64,000 bases of DNA from the NCBI RefSeq assembly GCF_003387155.1, contig NZ_QUMT01000005.1:124001-188000 (forward strand), given 5' to 3'. A program made the position numbers and the translations under genes. This document shows positions 49,022 through 57,999 of the stretch, piece after piece. A model generated the notes under the pieces. The model ran no database searches and had not been told where the DNA came from. It saw only the letters and a program-made list of their open reading frames with translations. The stretch is from Roseateles depolymerans (lineage in GTDB: Bacteria > Pseudomonadota > Gammaproteobacteria > Burkholderiales > Burkholderiaceae_C). Each line of letters starts with the position of its first letter. Position 1 is the stretch's first letter.

Positions 49022-49141
49022 AGCCTTCTAGAAACGTCAGCTTTTGCGCAACGCCCGTGCGTGCCCCGCCCGATCGGGGGGCTTGCATGGACGATACTGC
49101 ATGCTGTGGTGTGGTCACCACAATGCGTGCCAGATGCATTC

Positions 49142-51655
49142 ATGAACCGTCTCAATCCCCACCTCGACGCGGCCTTGCAGCGCGTGCGCTCCGCGGTGGA
49201 ACAAGCCGCAGAGCGCGGCGCCGAAGGTTTGGGCCTCGCCGCCCTGTCCGCTGGACAGGCCAAGCGGCGCGATGCCCTGTTGTCGGCGCAATTCATCTTC
49301 CGCAAGCAGCAGGCGCTGTTTTCGCAGCGGTTTGATCAGTCCATGCGCCGACAGGCGGAGGACACCAGCGCCCCTTCCAACGCCGGCCAGCCCAAGAACA
49401 CGCAGTGGGACGAGCTCTCGCTGATGGATGACGACCAGGTCAATGCGCTGGTCGCGGCGGACCGCATCGGCCTGGCCATCGGTCACCAGAGCGAGTGGGA
49501 ATTGCGGGAGGTGGACGGCTACATCGGCAGCATCCCCGGCATGTCGGGCAAGGAAGACCGGCATCCGCTGCGTCCCCAGAACATTGCCCAGGCCTTGATC
49601 GACGGCGTCTATGCCGCCACCGATGACAGCGATACCCGCCAGATCCTGATCGATGAGCTGACCCGCGCACTGGCCCATGAAATGAAGGCCTGTTATGCGG
49701 ACATCGCCAACCTGTTCCGCAGCCGCGGCCTGCGTCCGCAGGACATGCGGGTGCGCGCCGGCGACAACTCGCGCGGCCAGTCACTGCGCGGCGGCATGGG
49801 CAGCCCCAGCGGCCACGGCCCCCTGGGGACCGACAGCCGCTACGCCACGCAGCCCGGCGCACTGAACAGCCTCAGCGGCCAGGGCTTCCCCACCCGCCCG
49901 GGCGGCCTGCATGGCGGCGTGCCAGGAATGGCGCCTGTCATGGGCCCCGCCGGTGGTCTTGGCGTGCCTCACAGCGGCCATGGCGCCTTCCATCCCGGCT
50001 ATCCGGTGGTGGGCACCGTCGACCCGCAATTGATGGACCTGCTGCGCCGCCTTGCGCAGGCCCCGGTGCCCTCCTTCGGCGGCAGCATCGCCGGGGGCAT
50101 GAACGGCATGGGCTCGGGCGGCATGCCGCTGGGCCCGGGTCTGGGCACCCCCAGCCAGTGGCAGCACTGGGAGGGCGACACCGTCGGCGCCGGCCTTCCG
50201 ATGATGGACGGCACGCCCATCGTGCTGCCGCCCAACCTCATCCACATGCACCGGGAGGAGCTGCGCCAGGCCGCCACCGGCTCGCTCGACCACATGGTCA
50301 TCGATGTGGTGGCCGGGCTGTTCGACCAGATCCTGTCCGACCCCAAGCTGCCGCCGCAGATGTCGCAGCAGATTGCGCGGCTGCAGTTGCCGGTGCTGCG
50401 CGCCGCGCTGGGGGATCGAAGCTTCTTCTCGTCCAGGCGCCACCCGGTGCGCCGGCTGGTCAACCGCATCGCCTCGCTGGCGATGGCCTACGAGAACTTC
50501 AATGAAGACCCGGGCAAGAGCTTCCTGGCCCTGGTGCGTGAACTCATCCAGGACATCGTCAGCGGCGACTTCGACCGCATGGACCTGTATGACGCCAAGC
50601 TGAACCAGCTGGAGCAGTTCATTGCGGAGCAGACGGCCCAGGCGCTGAAGTCGCAGGGCGATGCCGCCGGCCTGGTGGAGCGCAAGGAAACCGAACTGCG
50701 GCTGCAGCAGCGCTACATGCAGCAGCTGCAGCAGGCCATGGCCAATGTGGACATGCGCGACTTCCTGCGCGAGTTCCTGACCAAGACCTGGAGCCAGGTG
50801 CTGGTGCATGCCTCCCGCCATCCGGACCTGGATGCGGGGCTGGTCGAGCGGCTGCGCAACATGGGCCGGGACCTGGTGCTGTCGGTGCAGCCCAAGACCT
50901 CGCCGCAGCAGCGCCAGGCCTTCCTGGCCTCGCTGCCGGTGCTGATGCGCACGCTCAACGACGGCCTGGACCTGGTCCGCTGGCCGGAGGCCGAGCGCAA
51001 GAAATTCTTTGCCGAGCTGCTGCCGGCGCATGCGGACTCCCTCAAGGGCCAGGCCCTGAGCCCGCTGGAATACAACCTGCTGGCCAAGCAGCTGGAGACC
51101 GTCTTCGGCATTGCGCCACCGAAGGAGCAGGACCTGCCGGCCCACACGCCGCTGGACCTGGACCTCAGCGAGCGCCTGACCGACGAGGAAGCCAATCGGC
51201 TGGGCCTGGTGGACGACCAGCATGTGGACTGGGACGGCCAGGTCGACATCGACCTGAGCGGCGAGGACCAGCGTCCGCTGATGGCGGTGGACATCAGCAT
51301 CGACGGCCTGCCGGCGGCGGAAGAAGCGCCGGAGCCGACCGGCGGGGTGCTGCTGCTGGAGCATCTGCAGCTGGGCTTTGCCTACCAGATGAACCGGGAC
51401 AACAAGTGGATCAAGGTGCGGCTGGCCCATATCAGCGGCGGACGCAGCTTCTTCATCTTCACCCATGGCGACCGGCATCAGGGCACGCTGACGATGACCT
51501 CGCGCATGCTGCGCAAGATGTGCGAGGGCGGACGTCTGCGGGCCTTTGAAAGCGCTTATCTGCTGGAACGTGCCACGGCACGCGCCCGCAAGCAGCTGGC
51601 GGCACTGAGCGCCAGCGTGAAGGCGCAGGCGCCGACCGCCAAGCCGAACGTCTAG
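49142..51655 (+). CDS. DUF1631 family protein
   Basis: This 837-residue protein belongs to a large family of betaproteobacteria (DUF1631), sometimes mislabelled thymidine phosphorylase. It starts MNRLNPHLDAALQRVRSAVEQ. A helical N-terminal part (about 1-190) precedes a Gly/Pro/His-rich low-complexity linker (about 200-350). A helical core of about 350-660 follows. A C-terminal beta domain (GVLLLEHLQLGFAYQM, WIKVRLAHISGGRSFFIFTHGDRHQGTLTM) looks PilZ-like and could bind a nucleotide second messenger, though the RxxxR motif is not seen. The function is unknown. Its stop TAG shares the CTAG palindrome with the converging pdxA stop. Confidence 0.8.
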   Translation: MNRLNPHLDAALQRVRSAVEQAAERGAEGLGLAALSAGQAKRRDALLSAQFIFRKQQALFSQRFDQSMRRQAEDTSAPSNAGQPKNTQWDELSLMDDDQVNALVAADRIGLAIGHQSEWELREVDGYIGSIPGMSGKEDRHPLRPQNIAQALIDGVYAATDDSDTRQILIDELTRALAHEMKACYADIANLFRSRGLRPQDMRVRAGDNSRGQSLRGGMGSPSGHGPLGTDSRYATQPGALNSLSGQGFPTRPGGLHGGVPGMAPVMGPAGGLGVPHSGHGAFHPGYPVVGTVDPQLMDLLRRLAQAPVPSFGGSIAGGMNGMGSGGMPLGPGLGTPSQWQHWEGDTVGAGLPMMDGTPIVLPPNLIHMHREELRQAATGSLDHMVIDVVAGLFDQILSDPKLPPQMSQQIARLQLPVLRAALGDRSFFSSRRHPVRRLVNRIASLAMAYENFNEDPGKSFLALVRELIQDIVSGDFDRMDLYDAKLNQLEQFIAEQTAQALKSQGDAAGLVERKETELRLQQRYMQQLQQAMANVDMRDFLREFLTKTWSQVLVHASRHPDLDAGLVERLRNMGRDLVLSVQPKTSPQQRQAFLASLPVLMRTLNDGLDLVRWPEAERKKFFAELLPAHADSLKGQALSPLEYNLLAKQLETVFGIAPPKEQDLPAHTPLDLDLSERLTDEEANRLGLVDDQHVDWDGQVDIDLSGEDQRPLMAVDISIDGLPAAEEAPEPTGGVLLLEHLQLGFAYQMNRDNKWIKVRLAHISGGRSFFIFTHGDRHQGTLTMTSRMLRKMCEGGRLRAFESAYLLERATARARKQLAALSASVKAQAPTAKPNV

Positions 51656-52680
51656 GCGCTTGCGCTCAACTGCCGCGCCATCCGGATCGCCGCCCGCATG
51701 CTGGACGGGTCCGCGCGGCCGGTGCCAGCGATGTCGAACGCGGTCCCGTGGTCCGGGCTGGTGCGCACCAGCGGCAGCCCCAGCGTCACATTGACGCCGT
51801 CCTCCACGCCCAGATACTTGACCGGAATCAGCCCCTGGTCATGAGTCATGGCGACCACCGCATCAAACTCGCCCGGGTGCCCCGGCGGCGCATGCCGGGC
51901 CCGCATGAAGATGGTGTCCGGGGCATAAGGCCCGGTGGCGTCGATGCCCAGTGACCGCGCCTGCTCGATGGCCGGCGCAATGTGCTGAATCTCTTCGTCC
52001 CCGAACAGCCCGCCCTCCCCCGCATGCGGATTCAGGCCCGCCACGGCAATGCGCGGCGCTTCGATGCCGGCACGCCGGAGCGCCGCATCGGTGATGCGCA
52101 GCGTCTGCAGCACCTGCCCGGCGGTGATCAGGTCCACCGCCTTGCGCAGCGCCACATGGATGGTCACCAGCACCACCCGCAGTTGATCGTTGGCCAGCAT
52201 CATGCGCACCGGCGACATCTGGCCCTTAGCATCGGCGCACAGGGCCTGCAGCATTTCGGTGTGGCCCGGATAGGTCACCCCCGCCGCATGCAGCGCTTCC
52301 TTGTGGATGGGCGCCGTGACCAGCGCGCAGGACCGTCCTGCCTGCTGCTCGGCCACCGCCGCCTCGATGCAGCGCGCCGCGGCCAGGCCCGCCACGCCGC
52401 TGATGTGGCCGACGGGTTGATCCAGCAAAGTCCCGGCGGCGCCGTCCAGCAACCCCGGCGGCTGCCACACCGGCAGACAGTCCGGCGGGGCCGCCTCCGT
52501 CGAGGTCTCCAGTTGCACCACCGGCAGGGTGAGCCCCAGCACCTGCACGGCGCGTCGGAACACCCCCACATCGCCCACCAGCCGCAGGTCCGCGCCCCGG
52601 TCGGCCGCCCAGGCGCCCACCGCCACCTCCGGCCCGATGCCGCAGGCGTCGCCCATCGTGATCAACAGCGGCCGGCTCAT
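51652..52680 (-). CDS. pdxA: 4-Hydroxythreonine-4-phosphate dehydrogenase PdxA
   Basis: This 342-residue enzyme belongs to the DXP-dependent vitamin B6 pathway; it oxidises 4-phosphohydroxy-L-threonine, which decarboxylates to 3-amino-2-oxopropyl phosphate. Conserved marks are the ITMGDACGIGPEVA opening, VTAPIHKEALHAAGVTYPGHTE with metal-ligand His, VALNPHAGEGG-like AVAGLNPHAGEGGLFGDEE, and MTHDQGLIPVKYLGVEDGVNVTLGLPLVRTSPDHGTAFD. The start is at 52680, overlapping the Nif3-like stop in ATGA, so the two are coupled. Both are on the minus strand. Confidence 0.95.
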   Translation of the reverse strand: MSRPLLITMGDACGIGPEVAVGAWAADRGADLRLVGDVGVFRRAVQVLGLTLPVVQLETSTEAAPPDCLPVWQPPGLLDGAAGTLLDQPVGHISGVAGLAAARCIEAAVAEQQAGRSCALVTAPIHKEALHAAGVTYPGHTEMLQALCADAKGQMSPVRMMLANDQLRVVLVTIHVALRKAVDLITAGQVLQTLRITDAALRRAGIEAPRIAVAGLNPHAGEGGLFGDEEIQHIAPAIEQARSLGIDATGPYAPDTIFMRARHAPPGHPGEFDAVVAMTHDQGLIPVKYLGVEDGVNVTLGLPLVRTSPDHGTAFDIAGTGRADPSSMRAAIRMARQLSASA

Positions 52681-53429
52681 GCGGGATTCGGGATGTCGAT
52701 GAACTGATAGCCCAGGCCCAGGGTCTGCGCGACCTGGCGGCCCAGGGCCTGCACCCCGTAACGCTCGGTGGCGTGATGGCCGGCTGCGATGAAGGCGACA
52801 CCGGTCTCGGCCGCATAGTGGGCCTGCGGCTCGGAGATCTCCCCCGTAATGAAGACATCGGCCCCCGCCGCGATCGCCGCTTCGAAGTAGCCCTGCGCAC
52901 CGCCCGTGCACCAGGCGACACGACGCAGCGGACGCCCGTCCCCCATCGCCTGCACCGTGGCCCGGCCCAGGCGCTGCTCCAGATGATGGGTCAGCGACGG
53001 CAGGTCCCCCAGCGCGGCGGGCAGATCACCGATGGCGCCCAGGTCCTGCTCCCCGAAACGACCGTCGGCCGACCAGCCCAGATGCAACGCCAGTTGCGCG
53101 TTGTTGCCGAGTTCCGGATGCGCATCCAGCGGCAGGTGGTAGGCAAACAGGTTGATGTCATGCGCCAGCAGGCGCGACAGACGCTGCTTCATCCAGCCCA
53201 CCACCCGTCCGTCCTGGCCGCGCCAGAACAGGCCGTGGTGGACCAGCACCGCATCCGCGCGGGCTTCAATGGCCGCGTCGATCAGGGCCAGGCTGGCCGT
53301 GACCCCACAAACCAGGTGACCGATCTGCGCCCTGCCCTCGACCTGCAGACCGTTCGGCCCATAATCCTTGAAGCGCGAGGGCTCCAATGTGGCGGTGAGC
53401 AGCCGCTCCAGCTCCGTGCGATGTGCCAT
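52677..53429 (-). CDS. Nif3-like dinuclear metal centre protein (YbgI type)
   Basis: This 250-residue protein belongs to the Nif3/YbgI family of hexameric toroids with two metals per subunit. It has ATPase- or GTP cyclohydrolase I-like labels but no firm physiological role. It shows DYGPNGLQVEG, VLVHHGLFWRGQ with the histidine pair, FAYHLPLDAHPELGNNAQLA and the C-terminal GHHATERYGVQALG metal ligands. The start ATG at 53429 overlaps the divergent degQ-like start in CATG, so each gene's promoter would lie within the other's coding sequence unless a start is misplaced. It is coupled to pdxA downstream. Confidence 0.87.
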   Translation of the reverse strand: MAHRTELERLLTATLEPSRFKDYGPNGLQVEGRAQIGHLVCGVTASLALIDAAIEARADAVLVHHGLFWRGQDGRVVGWMKQRLSRLLAHDINLFAYHLPLDAHPELGNNAQLALHLGWSADGRFGEQDLGAIGDLPAALGDLPSLTHHLEQRLGRATVQAMGDGRPLRRVAWCTGGAQGYFEAAIAAGADVFITGEISEPQAHYAAETGVAFIAAGHHATERYGVQALGRQVAQTLGLGYQFIDIPNPA

Positions 53430-54600
53430 GACAGGGTCTCAATTGCGTCAAACCTGGCTGATTTTCGCCCAGGCCACCACCGTGGCGCTGGCAGGGTATT
53501 TCGTGGTCGCCTCGCTGAAGCCGGAATGGCTTCACCAGGGGCCTTCGGTGCTGGCCACCTTGCCTGCGGCCGTCGGCGCGCCGCCGCGTGCGGCCGTGCA
53601 GTTCAGCTATGCGGCCGCGGCGCAGGCCGCCTCTCCGGCCGTGGTGGCGGTGCTGGCCAACAAGCCGGCGCTCACCCAGCGAGAGATCGATGCGGACCCG
53701 TGGCTGCGCTTCCACTTCGGCCGTCGCATTCCGCAGCGTCAGCAGACCGGGCTGGGCTCGGGCGTGATCGTGTCGCCGGAAGGCTATGTGCTGACCAACA
53801 ACCATGTGGTGTCCGGCGCCACCGAGATCCGGGTGCAACTGCCGGACGGGCGGGAAGCCGCAGCCAAGCTGGTCGGGACCGATCCGGAAACCGACCTGGC
53901 CGTGCTGCGCATCGAGCTGGCCGCGCCGCTGCCGGTCATCCATCCCGGCCGGGCGGAAGAGCTGCAGGTGGGCGACGTGGTGCTGGCCATCGGCAATCCG
54001 TTCAATGTCGGCCAGACGGTGACCTCGGGCATCGTCAGTGCGCTGGGCCGCTCGCAGCTGGGCCTGAGCACCTTCGAGAACTTCATCCAGACCGATGCCG
54101 CCATCAACCCCGGCAATTCCGGCGGCGCGCTGGTGGATGCGCAGGGGCGGCTGGTGGGCATCAACACCGCCATCTATTCCCGCACCGGCGGCGGCAGCCT
54201 GGGCATCGGCTTCGCCATTCCGGTGGACTCGGCCTACCAGGTGCTGGAAGCGCTGATCAAGGACGGCAAGGTCAGCCGCGGCTGGATCGGTGTCATCACC
54301 GGCGAGGTGAACCCGGAAGTGGTGGAGATGATGAAGCTCTCGGTCCAGCAGGGGGTGCTGGTCAAGGAGGTCTTCAAGGCCAGCCCCGCCGCCAAGGCGG
54401 GGGTGGAAGCGGGTGACGTGGTCACCGAAGTCGGCGGCCGGCCGGTGCGCACGCCGCGGGAGCTGATCAACGTGGTGGCCGCGCTCAAGCCGGATAGCCA
54501 GGTGACGGTGCAGGTTCAGCGCGGCCGGCAGAGCCTCAATCTGCAGTTGCAGGTGGGCCTTCGCAAGCCGCAGAACGACGAGGGCGCGCCGGAAGATTGA
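53428..54600 (+). CDS. DegQ/DegS-like trypsin-family serine protease with one PDZ domain
   Basis: In this 390-residue protein a membrane anchor lies at about 9-30 (LIFAQATTVALAGYFVVASL). The protease domain runs about 60-280 with the triad His in LTNNHVVSG, Asp in TDLAVLRI and Ser in NPGNSGGALVD. A single PDZ domain spans about 290-380 (RGWIGVITGEVNPEV, SPAAKAGVEAGDVVTEVGGRPV). One PDZ domain plus a membrane anchor is the DegS/AlgW layout rather than DegP. The start codon overlaps that of the Nif3 gene on the other strand. It converges with tatC 62 bp away. Confidence 0.9.
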   Translation: MTGSQLRQTWLIFAQATTVALAGYFVVASLKPEWLHQGPSVLATLPAAVGAPPRAAVQFSYAAAAQAASPAVVAVLANKPALTQREIDADPWLRFHFGRRIPQRQQTGLGSGVIVSPEGYVLTNNHVVSGATEIRVQLPDGREAAAKLVGTDPETDLAVLRIELAAPLPVIHPGRAEELQVGDVVLAIGNPFNVGQTVTSGIVSALGRSQLGLSTFENFIQTDAAINPGNSGGALVDAQGRLVGINTAIYSRTGGGSLGIGFAIPVDSAYQVLEALIKDGKVSRGWIGVITGEVNPEVVEMMKLSVQQGVLVKEVFKASPAAKAGVEAGDVVTEVGGRPVRTPRELINVVAALKPDSQVTVQVQRGRQSLNLQLQVGLRKPQNDEGAPED

Positions 54601-54661
54601 GTGCTGGCGGCGGCTGCGTCGCGGGTAGCGACGGTCGGCCACGCCGCCAGCCCAGGCCTGA

Positions 54662-55471
54662 TCAGGCCGCGGGTCCCTGCCCGTTCTCGGCCGGATCGGC
54701 ATCCGGCGCGCGGCTGTAGCGGGCAAAGGCGGTCGAGGCCCAGATGCCCACCTCATACAAGATGCACATCGGGATGGCCAGCGCCAGTTGGGAGACGATG
54801 TCCGGCGGCGTGATCACCGCGGCGATGACGAAGGCGATCACGATGAAGTAGCCGCGGAACTGCTTGAGCTGCTCCACCGTCACCAGGCCCATGCGGGCCA
54901 GCACCACCACCACCACCGGCACCTCGAAGGCGGCGCCGAAGGCGATGAACATGTTCATCACGAAGCCCAGATAGGCCTCGATGTCCGGCGCAGCGGTGAT
55001 GCTTTTCGGGGCGAAGCTCTGGATGAAGGTGAACACCTTCGCAAACACCACGAAGTAGCAGAACGCCACCCCCGCAAAAAACAGCAGGGTGCTGGAGACG
55101 ACCAGCGGCAGCACCAGCCGCTTTTCATGCGAATACAGACCCGGCGCCACAAAGGCCCAAACCTGGTAGAGCACCACCGGCAGTGCCACCAGGAAAGCGG
55201 CCAGCAGCGTGATCTTGAGCGGCACCAGGAAGGGCGAGAGCACGTTGGTGGCGATCATCGAGCTGCCCTGCGGCAGATGCGACACCAGCGGCACGGCCAG
55301 CAGGTCGAACAGTCCCCCCGGGCCGGGATAGAGGCACAGCACGCCGAAGGCCACGCCCACGGCCAGCAACGCGCGGATCAACCGGTCGCGCAGCTCCATG
55401 AGGTGGGAGACAAAGGGCTGCTCGGTACCGGCCAGTTCGTCTTTGGAAGCGTCGTCTTGGGGGCTGCTCAT
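54662..55471 (-). CDS. tatC: Twin-arginine translocase subunit TatC
   Basis: This 269-residue membrane protein has six helices and receives twin-arginine signal peptides. Family marks are the FVSHLMELRDRLIRALLAVGVAFG start (with the E-L-R-x-R binding motif) and FYFVVFAKVFTF with the SFAP loop. The carboxy-terminal ITPPDIVSQLALAIPMCILYEVGIW region carries the conserved P-D. It overlaps tatB by 4 bases (ATGA) and is the last gene of tatABC. Confidence 0.96.
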   Translation of the reverse strand: MSSPQDDASKDELAGTEQPFVSHLMELRDRLIRALLAVGVAFGVLCLYPGPGGLFDLLAVPLVSHLPQGSSMIATNVLSPFLVPLKITLLAAFLVALPVVLYQVWAFVAPGLYSHEKRLVLPLVVSSTLLFFAGVAFCYFVVFAKVFTFIQSFAPKSITAAPDIEAYLGFVMNMFIAFGAAFEVPVVVVVLARMGLVTVEQLKQFRGYFIVIAFVIAAVITPPDIVSQLALAIPMCILYEVGIWASTAFARYSRAPDADPAENGQGPAA

Positions 55472-55950
55472 GAAGCTCGGCGTGGAGGACGGAAGCGCGC
55501 CACGCGGGCGGCGCCGGATTGGGTATGCCTGCGCACCCCTTGCCGCTGCTTGTACCAGAGCGGCGTGGCGCCGCGTTTGAGGCGCCAGTTCTTGCCGGGG
55601 TGGCTGTAGGCTGGCGGGGGCGCGGAAGCGGCCATGGCGGCTTCACTGGAGCCGCCCTCGACGGACAGGTCGGACCAGGTGGAGTGAATGGCCTGATGGG
55701 CCGAGTCCACTTCCTGCCGAACGGTGTTCTCCACGTCGTTCACCGCCGTCTGGAACTGGGTCTTCATCTTCTGAAGCTCTTCCAGTTCGATCGAGCGGTT
55801 GACCTCGGCCTTCACGTCGGACACATAGCGCTGTGCCTTGCCCAGCAGGTGGCCCACGGTGCGCGCGACCCGGGGCAGACGCTCCGGGCCGAGCACGACC
55901 AGCGCCACACCGCCGATCAGCATCAGCTTGTCAAAGCCGAAATCGATCAT
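55468..55950 (-). CDS. tatB: Twin-arginine translocase subunit TatB
   Basis: This 160-residue protein has one N-terminal membrane helix (MIDFGFDKLMLIGGVALVVL) with the TatB signature LGPERLPRVARTVGHLLGKA directly after it. A long amphipathic helix (YVSDVKAEVNRSIELEELQKMKTQFQ) comes next and a low-complexity C-terminal tail follows. It docks signal peptides with TatC. It lies 8 bp after tatA and is coupled to tatC by ATGA. Confidence 0.94.
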   Translation of the reverse strand: MIDFGFDKLMLIGGVALVVLGPERLPRVARTVGHLLGKAQRYVSDVKAEVNRSIELEELQKMKTQFQTAVNDVENTVRQEVDSAHQAIHSTWSDLSVEGGSSEAAMAASAPPPAYSHPGKNWRLKRGATPLWYKQRQGVRRHTQSGAARVARFRPPRRAS

Positions 55951-55958
55951 GCGGACGC

Positions 55959-56186
55959 TCAGTTGCGGGTCTTGGCGTCAACGTCCACCGTGTTGGGGTC
56001 GGCGGCCTTGTGGGCGTTGGCCACTTGTTGGGGCGGCGTATCGCTGCCGCCGTCCTTCATGCCGTCCTTGAAACCCTTGACCGCAGCGCCCAGGTCGCCG
56101 CCCACATTGCGCAGCTTCTTGGTGCCGAACACTGCGATGACGACCACCAGCACGATCAGCCAGTGCCAGATGCTCATACTACCCAT
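55959..56186 (-). CDS. tatA: Twin-arginine translocase subunit TatA
   Basis: This 75-residue pore-forming Tat component has the membrane helix [17 protein letters not shown], the hinge and amphipathic helix [26 protein letters not shown], and a polar tail. The start at 56186 gives MGSMSIWHW; the Met three codons later is also possible. The longer frame to 56240 was rejected because its added residues are not family-like. It begins the tatABC operon; the 164-bp gap to the hit gene may hold a promoter. Confidence 0.93.
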   Translation of the reverse strand: MGSMSIWHWLIVLVVVIAVFGTKKLRNVGGDLGAAVKGFKDGMKDGGSDTPPQQVANAHKAADPNTVDVDAKTRN

Positions 56187-56350
56187 GACATTCTCCAGAG
56201 TGGATATCGAAATTCTAGTGGCCCCGCGTGACATGAACACGGCGCCGGGCCTTCAAGCCCTTCCAGCATGAGCGACTTATGCCCCGGCCGGGAGAGATCA
56301 GCACCCCCGCGGCAGCCGTGCGGCGTGAGTTCGCATCACCCAGGGCCTGT

Positions 56351-56698
56351 TCAGCCCTTGGCCCAGGGGCGCGGACCGCCCATGGCATGCATGTGCAGAT
56401 GGAACACTTCCTGCCCGCCATCCGAACCCGTGTTCACCACGGTGCGGAAGCCGTTGGTCACGCCCAGCTGCTTCATCAACTGGGGTACCAGCACCGTCAT
56501 GCGGCCCATGAGCGCGGCATGTTCGGGCTGCAGGTCCACCATGCTGGCGATGTGCAGCTTGGGAATCAGGAGCACATGGACCGGCGCCCACGGATGGATG
56601 TCGTGGAAGACCAGCAACTCTTCGTCTTCGTAGACCTTCTTCGACGGGATCTGGCCCGCGACGATCTTGCAGAAGATGCAGTTGGGATCGTGGCTCAT
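56351..56698 (-). CDS. Histidine triad (HIT) nucleotide-binding protein
   Basis: This 115-residue HIT/HinT-type purine nucleoside phosphoramidase has the opening DPNCIFCKIVAGQIPSKKVYED, a zinc-free CIFC motif common in the family, HVLLIPKLHIASM, and the triad HLHMHAMGG near the C-terminus. Its position between hisE and tatA is the standard betaproteobacterial arrangement. The upstream gap of 97 bp holds a hexanucleotide repeat and a 23-bp tandem repeat. Confidence 0.93.
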   Translation of the reverse strand: MSHDPNCIFCKIVAGQIPSKKVYEDEELLVFHDIHPWAPVHVLLIPKLHIASMVDLQPEHAALMGRMTVLVPQLMKQLGVTNGFRTVVNTGSDGGQEVFHLHMHAMGGPRPWAKG

Positions 56699-56710
56699 GG
56701 TGTGCTGAGG

Positions 56711-56756
56711 TTCGGGAAATCAGGCGTTGAAAGTTCGGAAATCGGGGCGTTAAACG
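56711..56756. repeat. Two adjacent 23-bp imperfect direct repeats
   Basis: TTCGGGAAATCAGGCGTTG... at 56711-56733 is followed at once by TTCGGAAATCGGGGCGTTA... at 56734-56756, with a few changes and one base shift. They lie between the HIT and DUF4870 genes. Confidence 0.7.
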
Positions 56757-56788
56757 CAGCCGCAGCCGCAGCCGCAGCCGCAGCCGCA
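56755..56788. repeat. Hexanucleotide tandem repeat (CGCAGC)
   Basis: Five full copies of CGCAGC plus CGCA, just after the stop of the DUF4870 gene on the minus strand. Its length could vary by strand slippage, changing the spacing to the HIT gene 57 bp further on. Confidence 0.85.
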
Positions 56789-56795
56789 TTCCCGC

Positions 56796-57152
56796 TCAAA
56801 CCGGCATCGGCTTGTTGTCGTTCCAGTTCAGGATGCCCTTGACCAGCCGGTAGATCACCCAGACCGTGTCCACCGCCAGCACCACGAAGCCGATGCCCAC
56901 GATGAGCAGCGCAATGCCCAGCACGGCCCACAGCAGGCTCCACCAGAAGGTGCGGATCTGCCAGGTGAAGTGGCTGGCGTAGATCGTGCCCTCGGTCTCC
57001 TCGCGCTTCACGTAGTTGATGATGATCGCGATGATGCCGGTGAGGCCGGTGAAGAAGCTCAGCGCGTACAGGATGTACGTGATCATCGTCAGCTGCTTCA
57101 GATTGGCCAGCCGGTCAGCGGGCGTCGGATTCAGGCTCAGTTCTTCGTTCAT
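56796..57152 (-). CDS. DUF4870-like small membrane protein
   Basis: This 118-residue membrane protein has three hydrophobic stretches (ITYILYALSFFTGLTGIIAIIINYV, TFWWSLLWAVLGIALLIVGIGFVVLAVDTVWVIYRLVKGI). The ETEGTIYASHFTWQIRTFW loop is characteristic of the DUF4870 family. It is found in this position between hisE and hit in many betaproteobacteria. The function is unknown. Confidence 0.82.
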   Translation of the reverse strand: MNEELSLNPTPADRLANLKQLTMITYILYALSFFTGLTGIIAIIINYVKREETEGTIYASHFTWQIRTFWWSLLWAVLGIALLIVGIGFVVLAVDTVWVIYRLVKGILNWNDNKPMPV

Positions 57153-57191
57153 CGTGCGCTCTCCCTGGGTGTCAGTGGTCGTGAATGGAAT

Positions 57192-57587
57192 TCAGGCGGA
57201 CGGTGGGGGGGCCGTGTCGGTGGCGGGCTGGGGCGTGGCCTGCGGCCGCGACCGGGCGGCGAACTCCTCCAGACCGGAGAGCCCTTCGCGCCGCGCCAGC
57301 TCGGCCAGCACCTGGCCCGGTTCCACCTTCAAGGCCGCCAGGGCCACGATGGAATGGAACCACAGGTCTGCCACTTCGTAGACCAGTTTCTGCGGGTCGC
57401 CGTCCTTGGCGGCCAGCACCACTTCGGTGGCTTCTTCTCCCACCTTTTTCAGGATGTGGTCCAGGCCCTTGGAAAACAGCTTGGCCACATAGCTCTTGTC
57501 GGGTTCGCCTTCATCCCGGCGCTGCGCCACCACCTCACCGAGGTGGGCCAGCACATCCGGGCCGGTCAGGGGCGGGTGGGCACTCAT
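57192..57587 (-). CDS. hisE: Phosphoribosyl-ATP diphosphatase HisE
   Basis: This 131-residue enzyme removes pyrophosphate from phosphoribosyl-ATP in histidine synthesis. The MazG-like helices carry the metal ligands in [18 protein letters not shown] and [17 protein letters not shown]. The C-terminus has an Ala/Pro-rich extension ([20 protein letters not shown]). It lies 3 bp after hisI. Confidence 0.95.
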   Translation of the reverse strand: MSAHPPLTGPDVLAHLGEVVAQRRDEGEPDKSYVAKLFSKGLDHILKKVGEEATEVVLAAKDGDPQKLVYEVADLWFHSIVALAALKVEPGQVLAELARREGLSGLEEFAARSRPQATPQPATDTAPPPSA

Positions 57588-57590
57588 GTC

Positions 57591-57983
57591 TCAACTCTTG
57601 TAGATGTGGGCCGGGTCCTTGAGGACCGGCTCCACCGAAGTCCAGCGGCCGTTGTCCAGGCGCTGGAAGAAGCAGCTGTGCCGGCCGGTGTGGCAGGCGA
57701 TGCCGGGCTCATGCCCGTGCTGGGTGATGGTGAGCAGCAGCACGTCGTTGTCGCAGTCCATGCGGATGCTGTGCACCTGCTGCACATGGCCGGACTCCTC
57801 GCCCTTGTGCCAGAGCTTGCGGCGCGAGCGGCTCCAGTACACCGCCTGGCCGAGCTCGGCGGTACGGGCCACGGCTTCGCGGTTCATCCAGGCAAACATG
57901 AGCACATCGCCGGAGCCCTGCTCCTGCGCGATGACGGGGACCAGGCCATCGGCGTCCCACTTGATCTGATCGAGCCATTCCAT
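57591..57983 (-). CDS. hisI: Phosphoribosyl-AMP cyclohydrolase HisI
   Basis: This 130-residue zinc enzyme opens the adenine ring in histidine synthesis. Family blocks are [20 protein letters not shown], the metal-binding DCDNDVLL, and the cysteines in [14 protein letters not shown]. It is the stand-alone form, not fused to HisE, and lies directly upstream of hisE and 16 bp downstream of the Nudix gene. Confidence 0.95.
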   Translation of the reverse strand: MEWLDQIKWDADGLVPVIAQEQGSGDVLMFAWMNREAVARTAELGQAVYWSRSRRKLWHKGEESGHVQQVHSIRMDCDNDVLLLTITQHGHEPGIACHTGRHSCFFQRLDNGRWTSVEPVLKDPAHIYKS

Positions 57984-57999
57984 GGCGGCAGTGTAGCCC

